Below are positions 51,847 through 60,754 of a stretch of DNA of 64,000 bases, one piece after another. The stretch spans positions 2,356,001 to 2,420,000 of the forward strand of contig OZ244817.1 of the NCBI GenBank assembly GCA_965220305.1, read 5' to 3'. Source of the stretch: G965220305 sp965220305 (GTDB lineage: Bacteria > Chloroflexota > Dehalococcoidia > Lucifugimonadales > UBA3495). Positions within the stretch are counted from its first letter, which is position 1. Every line of letters begins with the position of its first letter. Position numbers and translations under genes: made by a program. The notes under the pieces were generated by a model, which saw only the letters and a list, made by a program, of their open reading frames with translations, was not told the DNA's origin and ran no database searches.

Positions 51847-52857
51847 ATGAAGTTCGGCATCTACAGCTCTATCGCCGATCCGCCCCGGGGCGAGCGCCTG
51901 GACCTGCGCATCGACGAAGTTATCGACGAGGCCAAGCTGGCCGAGGAGGCGGGATTCGATTCCTGCTTCTTTGGCGAGCATCACCAGGACCGGGACGGGT
52001 TCCTCCCCTCGCCCCTCATCGTAGCCACCGCCGTGGCCGCCCACACCACCACCCTCAACGTGGGCACCTCGGTCATTCTTCTACCCCTGCACAACCCGGT
52101 ACACCTGGCCGAAGACGTGATTACCCTGGACCTGGTCTCCAAGGGAAGGGTCATCCTGGGCGTTGGCCTGGGTTACCAGGAGGCCGACTTCCGGGCCTTT
52201 GAGGTGCCCATCCGCCAGCGGGTGGGCCGGTTTGAAGAGGGGGTGGAGGTTATCCGCCACTGTTGGAGCGGAGAACCCTTCTCTTTTCACGGCGAGTACC
52301 ACCAGTTGGAGGACCTGCACGTCCGCCCCAGCCCCTACCAGCAGCCAGCGCCACCCTTGTGGATTGGGGCCAGCACCCCGCCCGGGGCCCGCCGGGCCGG
52401 GCGCATGGCCGACGGTTTCGTGGCCGGGCCCAGCACCGACCTGGAGAGCACCATCACCCTGGTGGAGGAGTACCGCCAGGCCGCCGACCGGGCCGGTCGG
52501 GAGCCGATGGTGGCCCTGATGCGCGACGCTTGGGTGGCCCCCACCCGGGCCGAGGCCGAGGCGGTATACGGCCCGGAGGTAATGACGGCCTACAAATACT
52601 ACTGGCGCAACGGTCTGCCCGAGTTCCAGAGCATCCGGTCCGAGGACGGTATAACCCTGGACAACCTGGGCCGGGACCGGCTGGTGTTGGGGGACCCGGA
52701 GGAATGCGTGGAGGAATTTCACCGCTGGAGCGAGGCCGTGGGCACCGATTATTTCCTGCTGCGGCTGCGCCACGCCCACTCCGGCGGGCCTCCCCACGAC
52801 AAAATCATGGAGGCCATCCAGCTCTTCGGCGAAAAGGTCATTCCCGTCTGCCAGTAG
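51847..52857 (+). CDS. LLM class flavin-dependent oxidoreductase
   Basis: 336 residues. MKFGIYSSIADPP, then AKLAEEAGFDSCFFGEHHQDRDGFLPSPLIVATAVAAHTTTLNVGTSVILLPLHNPVHLAEDVITLDLVSKGRVILGVGLGYQEADF, and PPLWIGASTPPGARRAGRMADGFV. The GEHHQ and HNPVHLAEDVITLD blocks are those of the alkanal/limonene-type monooxygenases. It is the fourth family member in the window. No flavin reductase or F420 gene is near. Confidence 0.85.
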   Translation: MKFGIYSSIADPPRGERLDLRIDEVIDEAKLAEEAGFDSCFFGEHHQDRDGFLPSPLIVATAVAAHTTTLNVGTSVILLPLHNPVHLAEDVITLDLVSKGRVILGVGLGYQEADFRAFEVPIRQRVGRFEEGVEVIRHCWSGEPFSFHGEYHQLEDLHVRPSPYQQPAPPLWIGASTPPGARRAGRMADGFVAGPSTDLESTITLVEEYRQAADRAGREPMVALMRDAWVAPTRAEAEAVYGPEVMTAYKYYWRNGLPEFQSIRSEDGITLDNLGRDRLVLGDPEECVEEFHRWSEAVGTDYFLLRLRHAHSGGPPHDKIMEAIQLFGEKVIPVCQ

Positions 52858-53071
52858 GGGTCAGGAGCTATCCCAGCCAGCCCCCTGTGGCGCCTTGCCC
52901 CGTACCATCCCGTGGATTTCGGCCTGTCCCGGAAGGACGGTGCTATCCTGGGCAGAGAGGTAGGCCCTCTCTCTTGCCGAAGCGCGGCCCGCCCCGATAA
53001 GATGGTCTTGCGCCAAAGCCCACACCGGGCGTTGCCCCATCCCAGCGATACCAGTTCCAGGCGGGAATGAT
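52858..53071. other. Intergenic region, nothing certain
   Basis: 214 bases without gene or recognised repeat. GAGAGGTAGGCCCTCTC (about 52959-52975) is a small hairpin. Confidence 0.4.
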
Positions 53072-53626
53072 ATGACCCGACCCAAGCCGCGAATTAAGTT
53101 CACCGTCGCCGACTATATGACCACGCCGGACGATAAGCGATTCGAGCTTTTGGACGGAGAGTTAGTGTTGGCCCCATCACCTACCACCAGACACCAGCGA
53201 ATCCTCATCGGGTTGGCCCGCGTTGTTCACGAGTATGTGGCCGCCAACGAATTAGGAGAAGTCCTAGTGGCCCCCATCGACGTGTTGCTGGACGATACCG
53301 ACGTGGTGCAGCCGGACCTGCTGTTCGTCTCCAACGCCCGCTCCGCCATCATCACCGAGGCCAATATCCAGGGCGCGCCGGACCTGGTGGTGGTGGTGCT
53401 GTCCCCCTCCACCGGCGCCCGCGACCGGGGCTACAAGCAGACTCTCTACGCGGCCCACGGGGTGGCGGAGTACTGGCTGGTGGACCCGGAGGCGGAACGG
53501 GTGGAGGTGCTGACCGCGGGAGACCAAGAGTTGAGTCCGGCGGGCAGCTACGGGCGCGGCGAGGCCCTGGCGTCGCCGCTGCTGGAGGGATTGCAGGTGT
53601 CGATAGACGGGGTTTTCGGTCGGTAA
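53072..53626 (+). CDS. Uma2 family (DUF820) restriction-endonuclease-fold protein
   Basis: 184 residues: FTVADYMTTPDDKRFELLDGELVLAPSPTTRHQRILIGLA, VLVAPIDVLLDDTDVVQPDLLFVSNARSAI, GAPDLVVVVLSPSTGARDRGYKQTLYAAHGVAEYWLVDPEAERVEVL. The residues of the PD-(D/E)xK-type core (ELLDGE, QPDLLFV and the D..K region) are kept. Uma2 proteins are abundant in Chloroflexota and cyanobacteria; their biological role is not settled. Confidence 0.88.
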   Translation: MTRPKPRIKFTVADYMTTPDDKRFELLDGELVLAPSPTTRHQRILIGLARVVHEYVAANELGEVLVAPIDVLLDDTDVVQPDLLFVSNARSAIITEANIQGAPDLVVVVLSPSTGARDRGYKQTLYAAHGVAEYWLVDPEAERVEVLTAGDQELSPAGSYGRGEALASPLLEGLQVSIDGVFGR

Positions 53627-53642
53627 ACGAAGGGGTTGGCCG

Positions 53643-54620
53643 CTAGGCCGGGACCTTCTGGTAAATCTGCACCCGGCTCTTCCCCGAGTCCATGATGAAC
53701 ACCCGGTTTTGCGAGTCCGTCTGGACTCCCCGGGGAAGCAGGAGAAACTTCTCCTGTCCCAGGTCCTTGGCCACCCGCCGTTGCTCCTGCATGATGGGGT
53801 TGGCGGCCAGCAGTTGCGCTCCCCAGGTGGACATGGTGGCGTCGCCCGCCAGCTCCGCCAGGAACTCGCCACCGGCGTTGAACGCCTGGACCCGGTGGTT
53901 GTGCCAGTCGGCCACGTACACATCGCCGTCGCTGTCCACGGCAATGCCCGCCGGACGGTTGAACTGGCCCGGCCCGCTGCCCTGCTCGCCCCACTTCAGC
54001 AGGAACTCACCCTGGGGGCTGAACTTCTGCACCCGGTCGTTGCGCCAGTCGGTGACGTACACCTGGCCTTCCCGGTTGACCGCCACTCCCCAGGGCATGT
54101 TCAACTGGCCGTCGCCGCCGCCGAAACTGCCCCACTTGCCCAGGAACCGGCCATCCCCGGTGAACCGCTGCACTCGATGGTTGCGGGCGTCCACCACCAG
54201 CACGTTCTGGTCGTTGTCCAGGGTGATGCCGGAGGGACGGTCCAACTGGCCGTCGCCAGACCCAGCCTCGCCCCACTGGCCCAGCAGGTTCCCCTGGTTA
54301 TCGTACACTGTGACCCGCTGGTTCCACTCGTCGGTAATGTACAGCCGTTGCTGGGCGTCCACGGCGATGCCGGCGGGCCAGACCATTTGGCCCGGCTCGC
54401 TGCCGTACTCCCCGAAGTCGCCGAACCACTCCTCGTCAACGTTGCAAATCTTGACGGACACGTTGCGGTGGATGGGGGTGCCCCTTTGCACCAGGTAAAT
54501 CATCCCCTCCGGGCCCAGGGCCAGGTCTACCGCTTCTCGGAAGGCCCGCCCGGAGAAGTCGTCCATGCCCACGGTGTGACTGTACACGTAGGTTGCGGTG
54601 GTTGTTTGGGAAGTGGTCAT
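53643..54620 (-). CDS. NHL-repeat beta-propeller protein
   Basis: 325 residues with six NHL-type blades: PEGMIYLVQRG, AGIAVDAQQRLYITDEWNQRVTVYDNQGNLLGQWG, SGITLDNDQNVLVVDARNHRVQRFTGDGRFLGKWG, WGVAVNREGQVYVTDWRNDRVQKFSPQGEFLLKWG, AGIAVDSDGDVYVADWHNHRVQAFNAGGEFLAEL and RGVQTDSQNRVFIMDSGKSRVQIYQ. No signal peptide. NHL propellers bind protein, RNA or small molecules; the target is unknown. It lies behind the DUF1800 gene on the same strand. Confidence 0.88.
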   Translation of the reverse strand: MTTSQTTTATYVYSHTVGMDDFSGRAFREAVDLALGPEGMIYLVQRGTPIHRNVSVKICNVDEEWFGDFGEYGSEPGQMVWPAGIAVDAQQRLYITDEWNQRVTVYDNQGNLLGQWGEAGSGDGQLDRPSGITLDNDQNVLVVDARNHRVQRFTGDGRFLGKWGSFGGGDGQLNMPWGVAVNREGQVYVTDWRNDRVQKFSPQGEFLLKWGEQGSGPGQFNRPAGIAVDSDGDVYVADWHNHRVQAFNAGGEFLAELAGDATMSTWGAQLLAANPIMQEQRRVAKDLGQEKFLLLPRGVQTDSQNRVFIMDSGKSRVQIYQKVPA

Positions 54621-54704
54621 CCTTGGCCCCCTGTATTGGATTGGAGTATCTGCCGGAACCTGGTGTCCTTCGACAAGCTCAGGGTGAGCGGTCCGAGTTG
54701 CCCT

Positions 54705-56078
54705 CTAGGCGAACTGGAACTCCCGCGTAGCCACGATTATTTGGAGCATCTGGGCCACCCTTTGGGCCAATTCCTCCGGCGTTTCGGGGCCGACCGAAGC
54801 GCCATCGCCCTGACGGGCCTTGTCAACCAACGCCTGGCGGGTCTCGTCGCCCACTTCCAGCGGTCCCACCAGGTCCAGGCAGCTATCAACCAAGTCCTCG
54901 GGGGACAGTTGAACGCCCTGGGCCACGATGCGCCCCACGATGTCCCGGATGCCCGGGTGGTCCAGGTTGCCCACCTGGTCGGCGGCGAAGTTGACCCGGT
55001 TGACCAGGGAGCCACTGTCAATCCACTCTTTGCCGGTGTGCCAGCCCTCCACGGTGGGCGGATTCAGTAACTCCTGGCCCATGTACTTGGACTCCCACAC
55101 CGTTTCCACCAGCCCCGGCTTGGGCTCCTGGAAGTCCTGCACCAGCCGCAGCACACCGGCCACCAACTCGATGGGCGCCTTGACCTTGGCGAAGCGGGCA
55201 TCCTTGAAGAAGTCGGACAGCAGCAGTTCCCGCATCACCTCACGGATGTCGCCGTCGGAGCGGAAGTAGGCTTCGGCCAAGGTGTCGATGGCCTCTTGCG
55301 GGGCCGGGTTGTCGGAGACGAAGAAGTGGTATAGCTTACCGGCGATGAACCTCCCGGTGGCCGGCTGGCGTACCACGATGTCGACGATGTCCTCGCCGTT
55401 GAAGCGGCCCCGTTCCCCGAGGAAGGTCTTCTCCGAATCGTCATGGTCTTCCGGGCGGTACTCGAAGCCCAGGGGGAAAGCGCCCCAGGGGTAGCGGGGG
55501 ATGAAGTTGGAGATGGTCCAGCCGGTGAAGGCCCGGGTGCACTCCTTCACGTCCTCTTCCGAGTAGTTGCCCACCCCCATGGAGAAAAGCTCCAGCAGCT
55601 CCCTGCCGTAGTTCTCGTTGGGGGCGTCCTTGTGGTTGGTATTGTTGTCCAGCCAGATAATCATGGCCGGGTCCTGGGAAAGGGCCAGCAGCAGAGTCCG
55701 CAGGTTGCCCAGGGAGTGCTGGCGGAACATCTCTATCTGCGAATGCACCGCCCGCCCGTTCTCGATCTTCTCGTAGGCCGTGGCGAAGAGGCCGTGCCAG
55801 AACAGGGCCATCTTCTCTTCCAGGGGATGGCGGGTGTTGATCATGCGGTACAGCCACCAGGCGTTGGTGGAGTCGGCCTGGCGGCTGTCGTCGATGTCGA
55901 TGTAGTAGCGGTCGATGATGTCCTTGTCCAGGTAGCCGTCGTCCCCGGGATGCAGTAGCTGTTCCACCGTCGCCTCGTAGCCCTGGGCGACGTAGGCTTC
56001 CAACTCTTCCCGGCGGGCGCCAAAGCCGGCCCGTCGCATCAGTTGGGCCATCAGTGCAATTTCTTTATCCGACGGCAT
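54705..56078 (-). CDS. DUF1800 domain-containing protein
   Basis: 457 residues covering one DUF1800 domain: LMAQLMRRAGFGARREELEAYVAQGYEATVEQLLHP, HPLEEKMALFWHGLFATAYEKI, QDPAMIIWLDNNTNHKDAPNENYGRELLELFSMGVGNYSEEDVKECTRAFTGWTI, TFLGERGRFNGEDIVDIVVRQPATGRFIAGKLYHFFVSD. The family is usually beside a DUF1501 gene and is exported; here neither a DUF1501 neighbour nor a signal peptide is seen. Its function is unknown. Confidence 0.88.
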   Translation of the reverse strand: MPSDKEIALMAQLMRRAGFGARREELEAYVAQGYEATVEQLLHPGDDGYLDKDIIDRYYIDIDDSRQADSTNAWWLYRMINTRHPLEEKMALFWHGLFATAYEKIENGRAVHSQIEMFRQHSLGNLRTLLLALSQDPAMIIWLDNNTNHKDAPNENYGRELLELFSMGVGNYSEEDVKECTRAFTGWTISNFIPRYPWGAFPLGFEYRPEDHDDSEKTFLGERGRFNGEDIVDIVVRQPATGRFIAGKLYHFFVSDNPAPQEAIDTLAEAYFRSDGDIREVMRELLLSDFFKDARFAKVKAPIELVAGVLRLVQDFQEPKPGLVETVWESKYMGQELLNPPTVEGWHTGKEWIDSGSLVNRVNFAADQVGNLDHPGIRDIVGRIVAQGVQLSPEDLVDSCLDLVGPLEVGDETRQALVDKARQGDGASVGPETPEELAQRVAQMLQIIVATREFQFA

Positions 56079-56099
56079 TGTTCGTCTCCTTTCTAATGA

Positions 56100-56185
56100 C
56101 CTGGCCCCTCCGCAGGGTTACTTGTCTCAACGGGGGGCCAGGGCGGATCTTGGGCTGCGGCCCGCCTAAAGAGGCCGGGGCTAAA
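56100..56185. repeat. Two-stem palindromic element (AGGTTACTTGTC type)
   Basis: A 12-bp stem with a bulged T (56100-56112 with 56131-56142) surrounds the 18-nt loop CAGGGTTACTTGTCTCAA. Directly behind it GGCGGATCTTGGGCTGCGGCCCGCCTAAAGAGGCC forms a second palindrome (about 56143-56177). The same pair, inverted, lies at 21690-21784; the second part alone recurs at 31698-31716. Confidence 0.75.
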
Positions 56186-56187
56186 GG

Positions 56188-56775
56188 CTAGCCGGAAAGG
56201 GCCGCCACCACCTCCTGGGAACTGGCGACGGTGGCCTGGCGGGGGAATATCTTCTCCATCAGCAGCCGGTGCACCTCCGGGTCCTGGTCGGCGCACCCGT
56301 CCTCCACCACCACCAACTGGTAATCGGCGTCGGCGGCGTGGCGGACGGTGGAGAGGATGACCCCGCTGGTGGCGTGGCCCATCAGTATCAGGGTGTCGAT
56401 GTTCCGGGAGCCCAGAATCATGCCCAAATCGGTGCCGAAGAATGCGCCGACGCGGTGCTTCACTATAACGGGTTCTCCCTCCTGGGGCAACACCGAGGGT
56501 TGGATGAGGCTCACCGGGTCCGCCGCCGGCGTTTGGCCGGAGGTCTTGCGCAGGCTGAAGGTCTTGTTGTTGTCGGAAATTTCCGGGTAGCCGGATCGGA
56601 AGTTCACCACGATGTAGGCGACAAATACCCCGGCGCGGCGGGCGGCGTCCAGCACCTCCTTGGCCCGGTCAAAGGTGTGCCTCTCCTGGACGATGGGGTT
56701 GACGCCCATGCTATCGGCGTGGAAGTCGGCCATCAACAGGGCCGTCCTGGTCTTATCCAGATTCACTTCGGCCAT
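56188..56775 (-). CDS. Isochorismatase-fold cysteine-hydrolase-like protein lacking the usual cysteine
   Basis: 195 residues from ATG 56775. TALLMADFHADSMGVNP gives the first aspartate and GEPVIVKHRVGAFFGTDLGMIL the lysine. The third block, LILMGHATSGVILSTVRHAADADYQLVVVEDGCADQDPEVH, has TSGVILST where nicotinamidase-type enzymes have a cysteine two or three residues after the threonine. It may therefore be an isochorismatase-like or inactive member. Similar ATSGV proteins are common, so the change is not a recent loss. Confidence 0.8.
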   Translation of the reverse strand: MAEVNLDKTRTALLMADFHADSMGVNPIVQERHTFDRAKEVLDAARRAGVFVAYIVVNFRSGYPEISDNNKTFSLRKTSGQTPAADPVSLIQPSVLPQEGEPVIVKHRVGAFFGTDLGMILGSRNIDTLILMGHATSGVILSTVRHAADADYQLVVVEDGCADQDPEVHRLLMEKIFPRQATVASSQEVVAALSG

Positions 56776-56865
56776 TATTGCCTCCCTGTAATTTACTCCT
56801 CTGGGCCTGCTTCCCGCACCTAGCCCGCCCTTCGACAAGCTCAGGATGAGCGGTTGGTTCCCCGC

Positions 56866-57678
56866 TCATATCATAATGTTCATCTGCGATACGATGGCCT
56901 CGCCCAAGGCCCGGTCTCCCTCAATGCCCACCTGTCCCGATTCCAGCGTCGCGGCGGGGTCCCAACGCCCGCAGCCCAGGCAGATGAAGGTCTCCACGTT
57001 CATGGTCAACCGCACGGTGGGCGTTTCAGGCGCACTGTCCAGCCGGTGGCCCCGGGACTCCCTCATGGCTACCGGCACGGTTGCGCCCGCCGCACCGGAC
57101 ACCTGGAACACCACGGTGGTCCCATCCGGGGGCTGCACTTTGCGGCCCACCACGTAGGGCAGGGCCATGGCGGTGCGCCCCACCGCGTGCTCGGCTACCG
57201 GCCCGGCAAGATGCCCGGGTTGCCCCACGGCTCGGCGTATGTCCTGCTCGTGGACCCAGGCGTCGTAGACCCGTATCTGAATCAGGTCTCGCGCCGTGCC
57301 CGGTCCGATGGGAGTCTGGGTCTCGGCGTCGAAGTCGGCGGCAGTCATGGCCCGCAGTACGCCCAGCCGTTGGGCGGTCACTTCCCTGAACTCCTCCAGC
57401 ACCCGAGCGCCCGGCCAGGAGCGGCGATAATCCACCACCGCCTCGTTGCGCAGGCCGCTGTCGTTTCTAATGTGGTCGGTACTGGCCGGGGTGTGCTCCG
57501 GGGCGGGCAACCCCAGCAGCCGGCTCTCGCTGCCCGCCAGGTGGGAAAGCTGGTCCTGCACCGACCATCCGGGGCAGTCGGTGGGCTGCCGCCACTGTCC
57601 TTCGTCCAGGGAGCCGCAAAGCTGGGAGATGGACTGCCAAACGCGCTCAATTTTGTCCACCAGTTCCTGGTCGCTCAT
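56866..57678 (-). CDS. Maleylpyruvate isomerase / DinB-like mycothiol-dependent family protein
   Basis: 270 residues from ATG 57678 (GGGAGGGA upstream). The N-terminal four-helix part IERVWQSISQLCGSLDEGQWRQPTDCPGWSVQDQLSHLAGSESRLLG is the TIGR03083 pattern (W..PT.CPGW.V.D.l.Hl). A histidine in VYDAWVHEQDIRRAVG is a likely metal ligand. The last 90 residues resemble the sterol-carrier-like C-terminal domain of the family. The reaction and thiol cofactor are unknown; Chloroflexota with this family do not all make mycothiol. Confidence 0.8.
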   Translation of the reverse strand: MSDQELVDKIERVWQSISQLCGSLDEGQWRQPTDCPGWSVQDQLSHLAGSESRLLGLPAPEHTPASTDHIRNDSGLRNEAVVDYRRSWPGARVLEEFREVTAQRLGVLRAMTAADFDAETQTPIGPGTARDLIQIRVYDAWVHEQDIRRAVGQPGHLAGPVAEHAVGRTAMALPYVVGRKVQPPDGTTVVFQVSGAAGATVPVAMRESRGHRLDSAPETPTVRLTMNVETFICLGCGRWDPAATLESGQVGIEGDRALGEAIVSQMNIMI

Positions 57679-58108
57679 CGATGGTCCCTCCCACTGGCTG
57701 GGCGCTGCCAACAGCACAAGTATATGACCGGGCCGACAGCGGAGCAAGGCAGACATTGTTCCTTCTTGGTCGATGCCGTTGACCCGTCATTCCGGCGGAG
57801 GCCGGAATACAGGGGGTGGTTGGGCTGCCGTCCCCTGACTGATAGCGAAGGTTGTCCTGGCGTGGGGGCCTTCGACAAGCTCAGGCTGAGCGGGAGGCCC
57901 CGTCACCGGGGCATTCGATCATCCAGGAGAAGACGTAGCCACCCTTCTGGACAGCCCGCCATTCCCCGCCGTCATTCCAGCGGAGGCCGGAATCCAGGGG
58001 TGAGGGCTGTTGCTGGGCGCGTACTTTAGACCCTTCGCCCCGCGCGGAGCCTGCACTCCGCGAAGGCGGAGTGGTGACAATCGAAATACCCTGCCCCGGG
58101 CGGTAGTT
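57679..58108. repeat. Repeat cluster upstream of the IS982 element
   Basis: No gene. GTCATTCCGGCGGAGGCCGGAAT (57786-57808), CCTTCGACAAGCTCAGGCTGAGCGGG (57869-57894), GTCATTCCAGCGGAGGCCGGAAT (57970-57992), and TTCGCCCCGCGCGGAGCCTGCACTCCGCGAAGG (about 58033-58065) are all members of dispersed families. Confidence 0.7.
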
Positions 58109-59155
58109 AAACGCTTGGTGTGAAATAGGTGATGTTACCAAGCAAGCAAGGCGGCAAAAGCCAGCGAGGGGCGGCCCAGTTGTCGGTTCAACCAGATACA
58201 GAAGTTGTGCAAGGCGGCCTTGGCTGCCACCCTGGTTTGAAAGCCCTCCAGTTGGTGCGGGCGCTCCCGGTCCAGCCCGAAGGCATGGTGGAGCTGGTCG
58301 AAGACAGTCTCCACCACCTGGCGTATTCCAGCCAGCCATCGGCGCAATTCTTTGGGCCAGGGATTCCTGCTGTTGCGTTTGGGCGGACAGATTACCCAGG
58401 CTCCATAGTCGTCTCGCCACCGCGGTGCCGCCGCCTGGCCCGCAAAGCCTTTGTCCACTACATACCAGCCCTGGGCTGGCTCCCCCAAAGTGGGCAGTCT
58501 GGGATGGGGAGTATGCCGGAAGGCGAAGAAGTCCTGGGCCAGAGTCTGGTCTTTGACGCTGGCTGGGGCCAAGCTGAAGCCGGTGATGACGCCCTCGGGA
58601 TTGACCGAAAGCAGCAAGTGGAAGCCTGCATACCAGCCCCAGCGGTTGCTCCAGCCAATGTCAGCCGGCCCGGCCAGCCAACCGGCGCCCCGGCGTTTGG
58701 CGGACCTGGTGGGGACACCGGAACTGTCCCGAGCTTCGTAGGCGCAGTGTTGCCCTGGCAGCAGGTTCACCAAGTGGCGGAAGTAGGCTGCCAGGGTCCC
58801 GTAGTGACGGCGCGCCAGCCGGTTGAACTGGCTCCGGCGGGGCCGGGTGGGAAAAGCTGGACGCCGGCGGCTGGTGGCATAACGGTAGAAGTCCCGTTCA
58901 CTACGGAAGCGTGCCCACTGGCTGAAGATAATCAGGGTAATCACCGCGCTGCCAGTCAACGAAGCCCGGGGGCCTGGGGTAGGCTGGGGAGGGGATTGGC
59001 ATTTGCAGAAATCATCCACCATGACATAGAGTATCGTGAGGAAGGGGTCCGTATCGGTCATAGCTTGGCCTCTTTCTTGCTGGGTTGGAAGCCAACTATC
59101 GGCTATGGACACCTTCCTTATCAAATTTCAGCCCTACAATTCACACCAAGCGTTT
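58109..59155 (-). mobile_element. IS982 family insertion sequence
   Basis: The 16-bp perfect inverted ends AAACGCTTGGTGTGAA (58109-58124) and TTCACACCAAGCGTTT (59140-59155) bound 1,047 bp with one transposase gene. No target duplication is obvious. Its right end touches the start of the decayed DUF262 gene. Confidence 0.85.
58135..59061 (-). CDS. IS982 family transposase
   Basis: 308 residues from ATG 59061 (AAAGAGG upstream). MTDTDPFLTILYVMVDDFCKCQ is the usual IS982 opening, followed by SAVITLIIFSQWARFRSERDFYRYATSRRR, the DDE core (GWYAGFHLLLSVNPEGVITGFSLAPASVKDQTLAQDFF, WYVVDKGFAGQAAAPRW) and VVETVFDQLHHAFGLDRERPHQLEGFQTRVAAKAALHNFCIWLNRQLG at the end. The gene is unbroken and the element has perfect ends, so it may be active. 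Confidence 0.85.
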   Translation of the reverse strand: MTDTDPFLTILYVMVDDFCKCQSPPQPTPGPRASLTGSAVITLIIFSQWARFRSERDFYRYATSRRRPAFPTRPRRSQFNRLARRHYGTLAAYFRHLVNLLPGQHCAYEARDSSGVPTRSAKRRGAGWLAGPADIGWSNRWGWYAGFHLLLSVNPEGVITGFSLAPASVKDQTLAQDFFAFRHTPHPRLPTLGEPAQGWYVVDKGFAGQAAAPRWRDDYGAWVICPPKRNSRNPWPKELRRWLAGIRQVVETVFDQLHHAFGLDRERPHQLEGFQTRVAAKAALHNFCIWLNRQLGRPSLAFAALLAW

Positions 59156-59157
59156 GA

Positions 59158-60281
59158 GTGGTGGTTGAGAAAACGCAGGATGCCCGAATCGAGTTTGAAC
59201 GGCAGAGCCACGCTCCTGGTGACTTAGAATTGGAGCCGGTAACTTCTGAAGATGAGGACTATCAGAGTGCTCCTGCCGACTATAACATAAATGCGTACCC
59301 GGCCGACTTCACTTTAGAGGTCTTACACCAAAAGTGGAGCGCTAAAGAGATACGCATCCCGGAGTTTCAACGCGCCTTTGTATGGAAGCAGGTACAGGCT
59401 AGCAAACTGATAGAGTCTTTCTTGGTTGGTCTGCCAGTTCCCCGGTCTATCTTTATACCGAAAGAGAATCTCAATACTCTCTGGTCATCGACGGCCAGCA
59501 ACGGCTGAAGAGCATTTTCTACTTCTTTGACGGTCATTTTGGTGAAGAGGTCCGGGGAGGCAAACCCGTGTTTCATCTTGTGGGATTAAGTCAAGATAGT
59601 CGTTTCTTAGGAAGGACTTTTCAAGACCTTCTTGAACCGGATCAGCGGAAGCTGAAGAACGCTGTCCTTCGGTCCTTTATTGTCCAACAACTCGACCCCA
59701 ATGACGATACGAGCATGTACCATATATTTGAGCATCTGAACACCGGAGGCACACTCCTTGCCAATCAGGAGATTCGCAATTGTGTCTATCACGGCAGATT
59801 GGTCGAGCATCTTGTGAAGCTCAATCAACTACAAGAGTGGAGGCAAATACTGGGGAAGACCGCTCCGGATGCTCGAAAAAGGGACATCGAACTGTTGGTT
59901 CGATTTTTCGCTATGCGAGACCTCTCCAGCTACCAGAAGCCGATGAAGGACTTCTTGTCAAAATTCATGAGGAGGAACAAGGACACGTCGGAGCAAGTAT
60001 TGGAGCATGATGGGGAAGTCTTCCGAGAGACGTGCAAGCAATTGAAAGGAGCGTTAGGGGAGAAGCCTTTTCATGTCCACTCAGGCCTAAACGCGGCCGT
60101 AGCCGATGCAGTCATGGTGGCATTTTCCAACCATATTGGCTCAGTGCCCAAGGACATTCATGAGAGGTACCAGCGGCTTCTTGAGGACGAAGGATTCAAG
60201 GACAGCACCAGTAAGGGAACGACGGATGTAAACATCGTAAGAGGGCGGTTCGCGAAGGCCGATTTGGTCCTGTTCGGCTAG
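59158..60281 (+). pseudogene. DUF262 (GmrS-like) protein, frameshifted
   Basis: The first frame (59158-59508) reads AYPADFTLEVLHQKWSAKEIRIPEFQRAFVWKQVQASKLIESFLVGLPVPRSIFIPKENLNTLW and then runs out. In another frame (from about 59482) follow VIDGQQRLKSIFYFFDGHF, then VFHLVGLSQDSRFLGRTFQDLLEPDQRKL.., IFEHLNTGGTLLANQEIRNCVYHGRL and the helical end. One base is lost in ACTCTCTGG near 59479, right before the conserved DGQQR nucleotide-binding motif. DUF262 proteins are DNA/NTP-processing parts of GmrSD-type and other defence systems. Confidence 0.75.
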
Positions 60282-60292
60282 GGAAATCTTCA

Positions 60293-60750
60293 ATGCGCCT
60301 CGCCCGTGTTGATGAAGCGTTGAAAGTGTGCTAGAACCACCTGAACACCACCAATTCCTTCAGTACATTGATTGATCGCCTGCTCACGGACGCTTTGTTG
60401 GTCATAATTTACGCCGAGTTTGAGCAAATGATAGAAAAGATCATTCGCGAGAAATCTGCTACTAATGAAGATGGGCCGCTCAGGATATTTGTTGAGTCTA
60501 GCATGGGTGCGGTGGTCCGAGGCATCAAGTCAAGCGATTTGGGCCAGGATTCAAAGCGGATTTCGACAACAAGGCCCAAGCTAATCCGAGGATGGTAACG
60601 TATTATAACAACCTAATAACGAACCGCCACAACACTTCCCATTCCAGCGGGTCGAATGCCACCTTTATGGAAGTTAAGAGCTTCTATGAAGAAGGCCATG
60701 CAATCCTTGATTTCTTCAGGGATACGTTGCTTGCTCCTGGCAAAGGTTGA
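60293..60750 (+). pseudogene. HEPN (RiboL-PSP-HEPN-like) protein, nonsense and frameshift
   Basis: ATG at 60293: MRLARVDEALKVC, a TAG at 60332-60334, then in the same frame NHLNTTNSFSTLIDRLLTDALLVIIYAEFEQMIEKIIREKSA.., a frame change near 60548, then GFKADFDNKAQANPRMVTYYNNLITNRHNTSHSSGSNATFMEVKSFYEEGHAILDFFRDTLL. The RxxxxH-like RHNTSH is the HEPN ribonuclease signature. It sits 12 bases after the DUF262 gene, which is the usual order for this pair. Confidence 0.7.
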
Positions 60751-60754
60751 AAGA

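Noticed and set aside
60332..60334. In-frame TAG in the HEPN gene as a recoded (pyrrolysine-like) codon.
   Set aside because: The same gene also has a frameshift and its neighbour is frameshifted, so decay explains it better.
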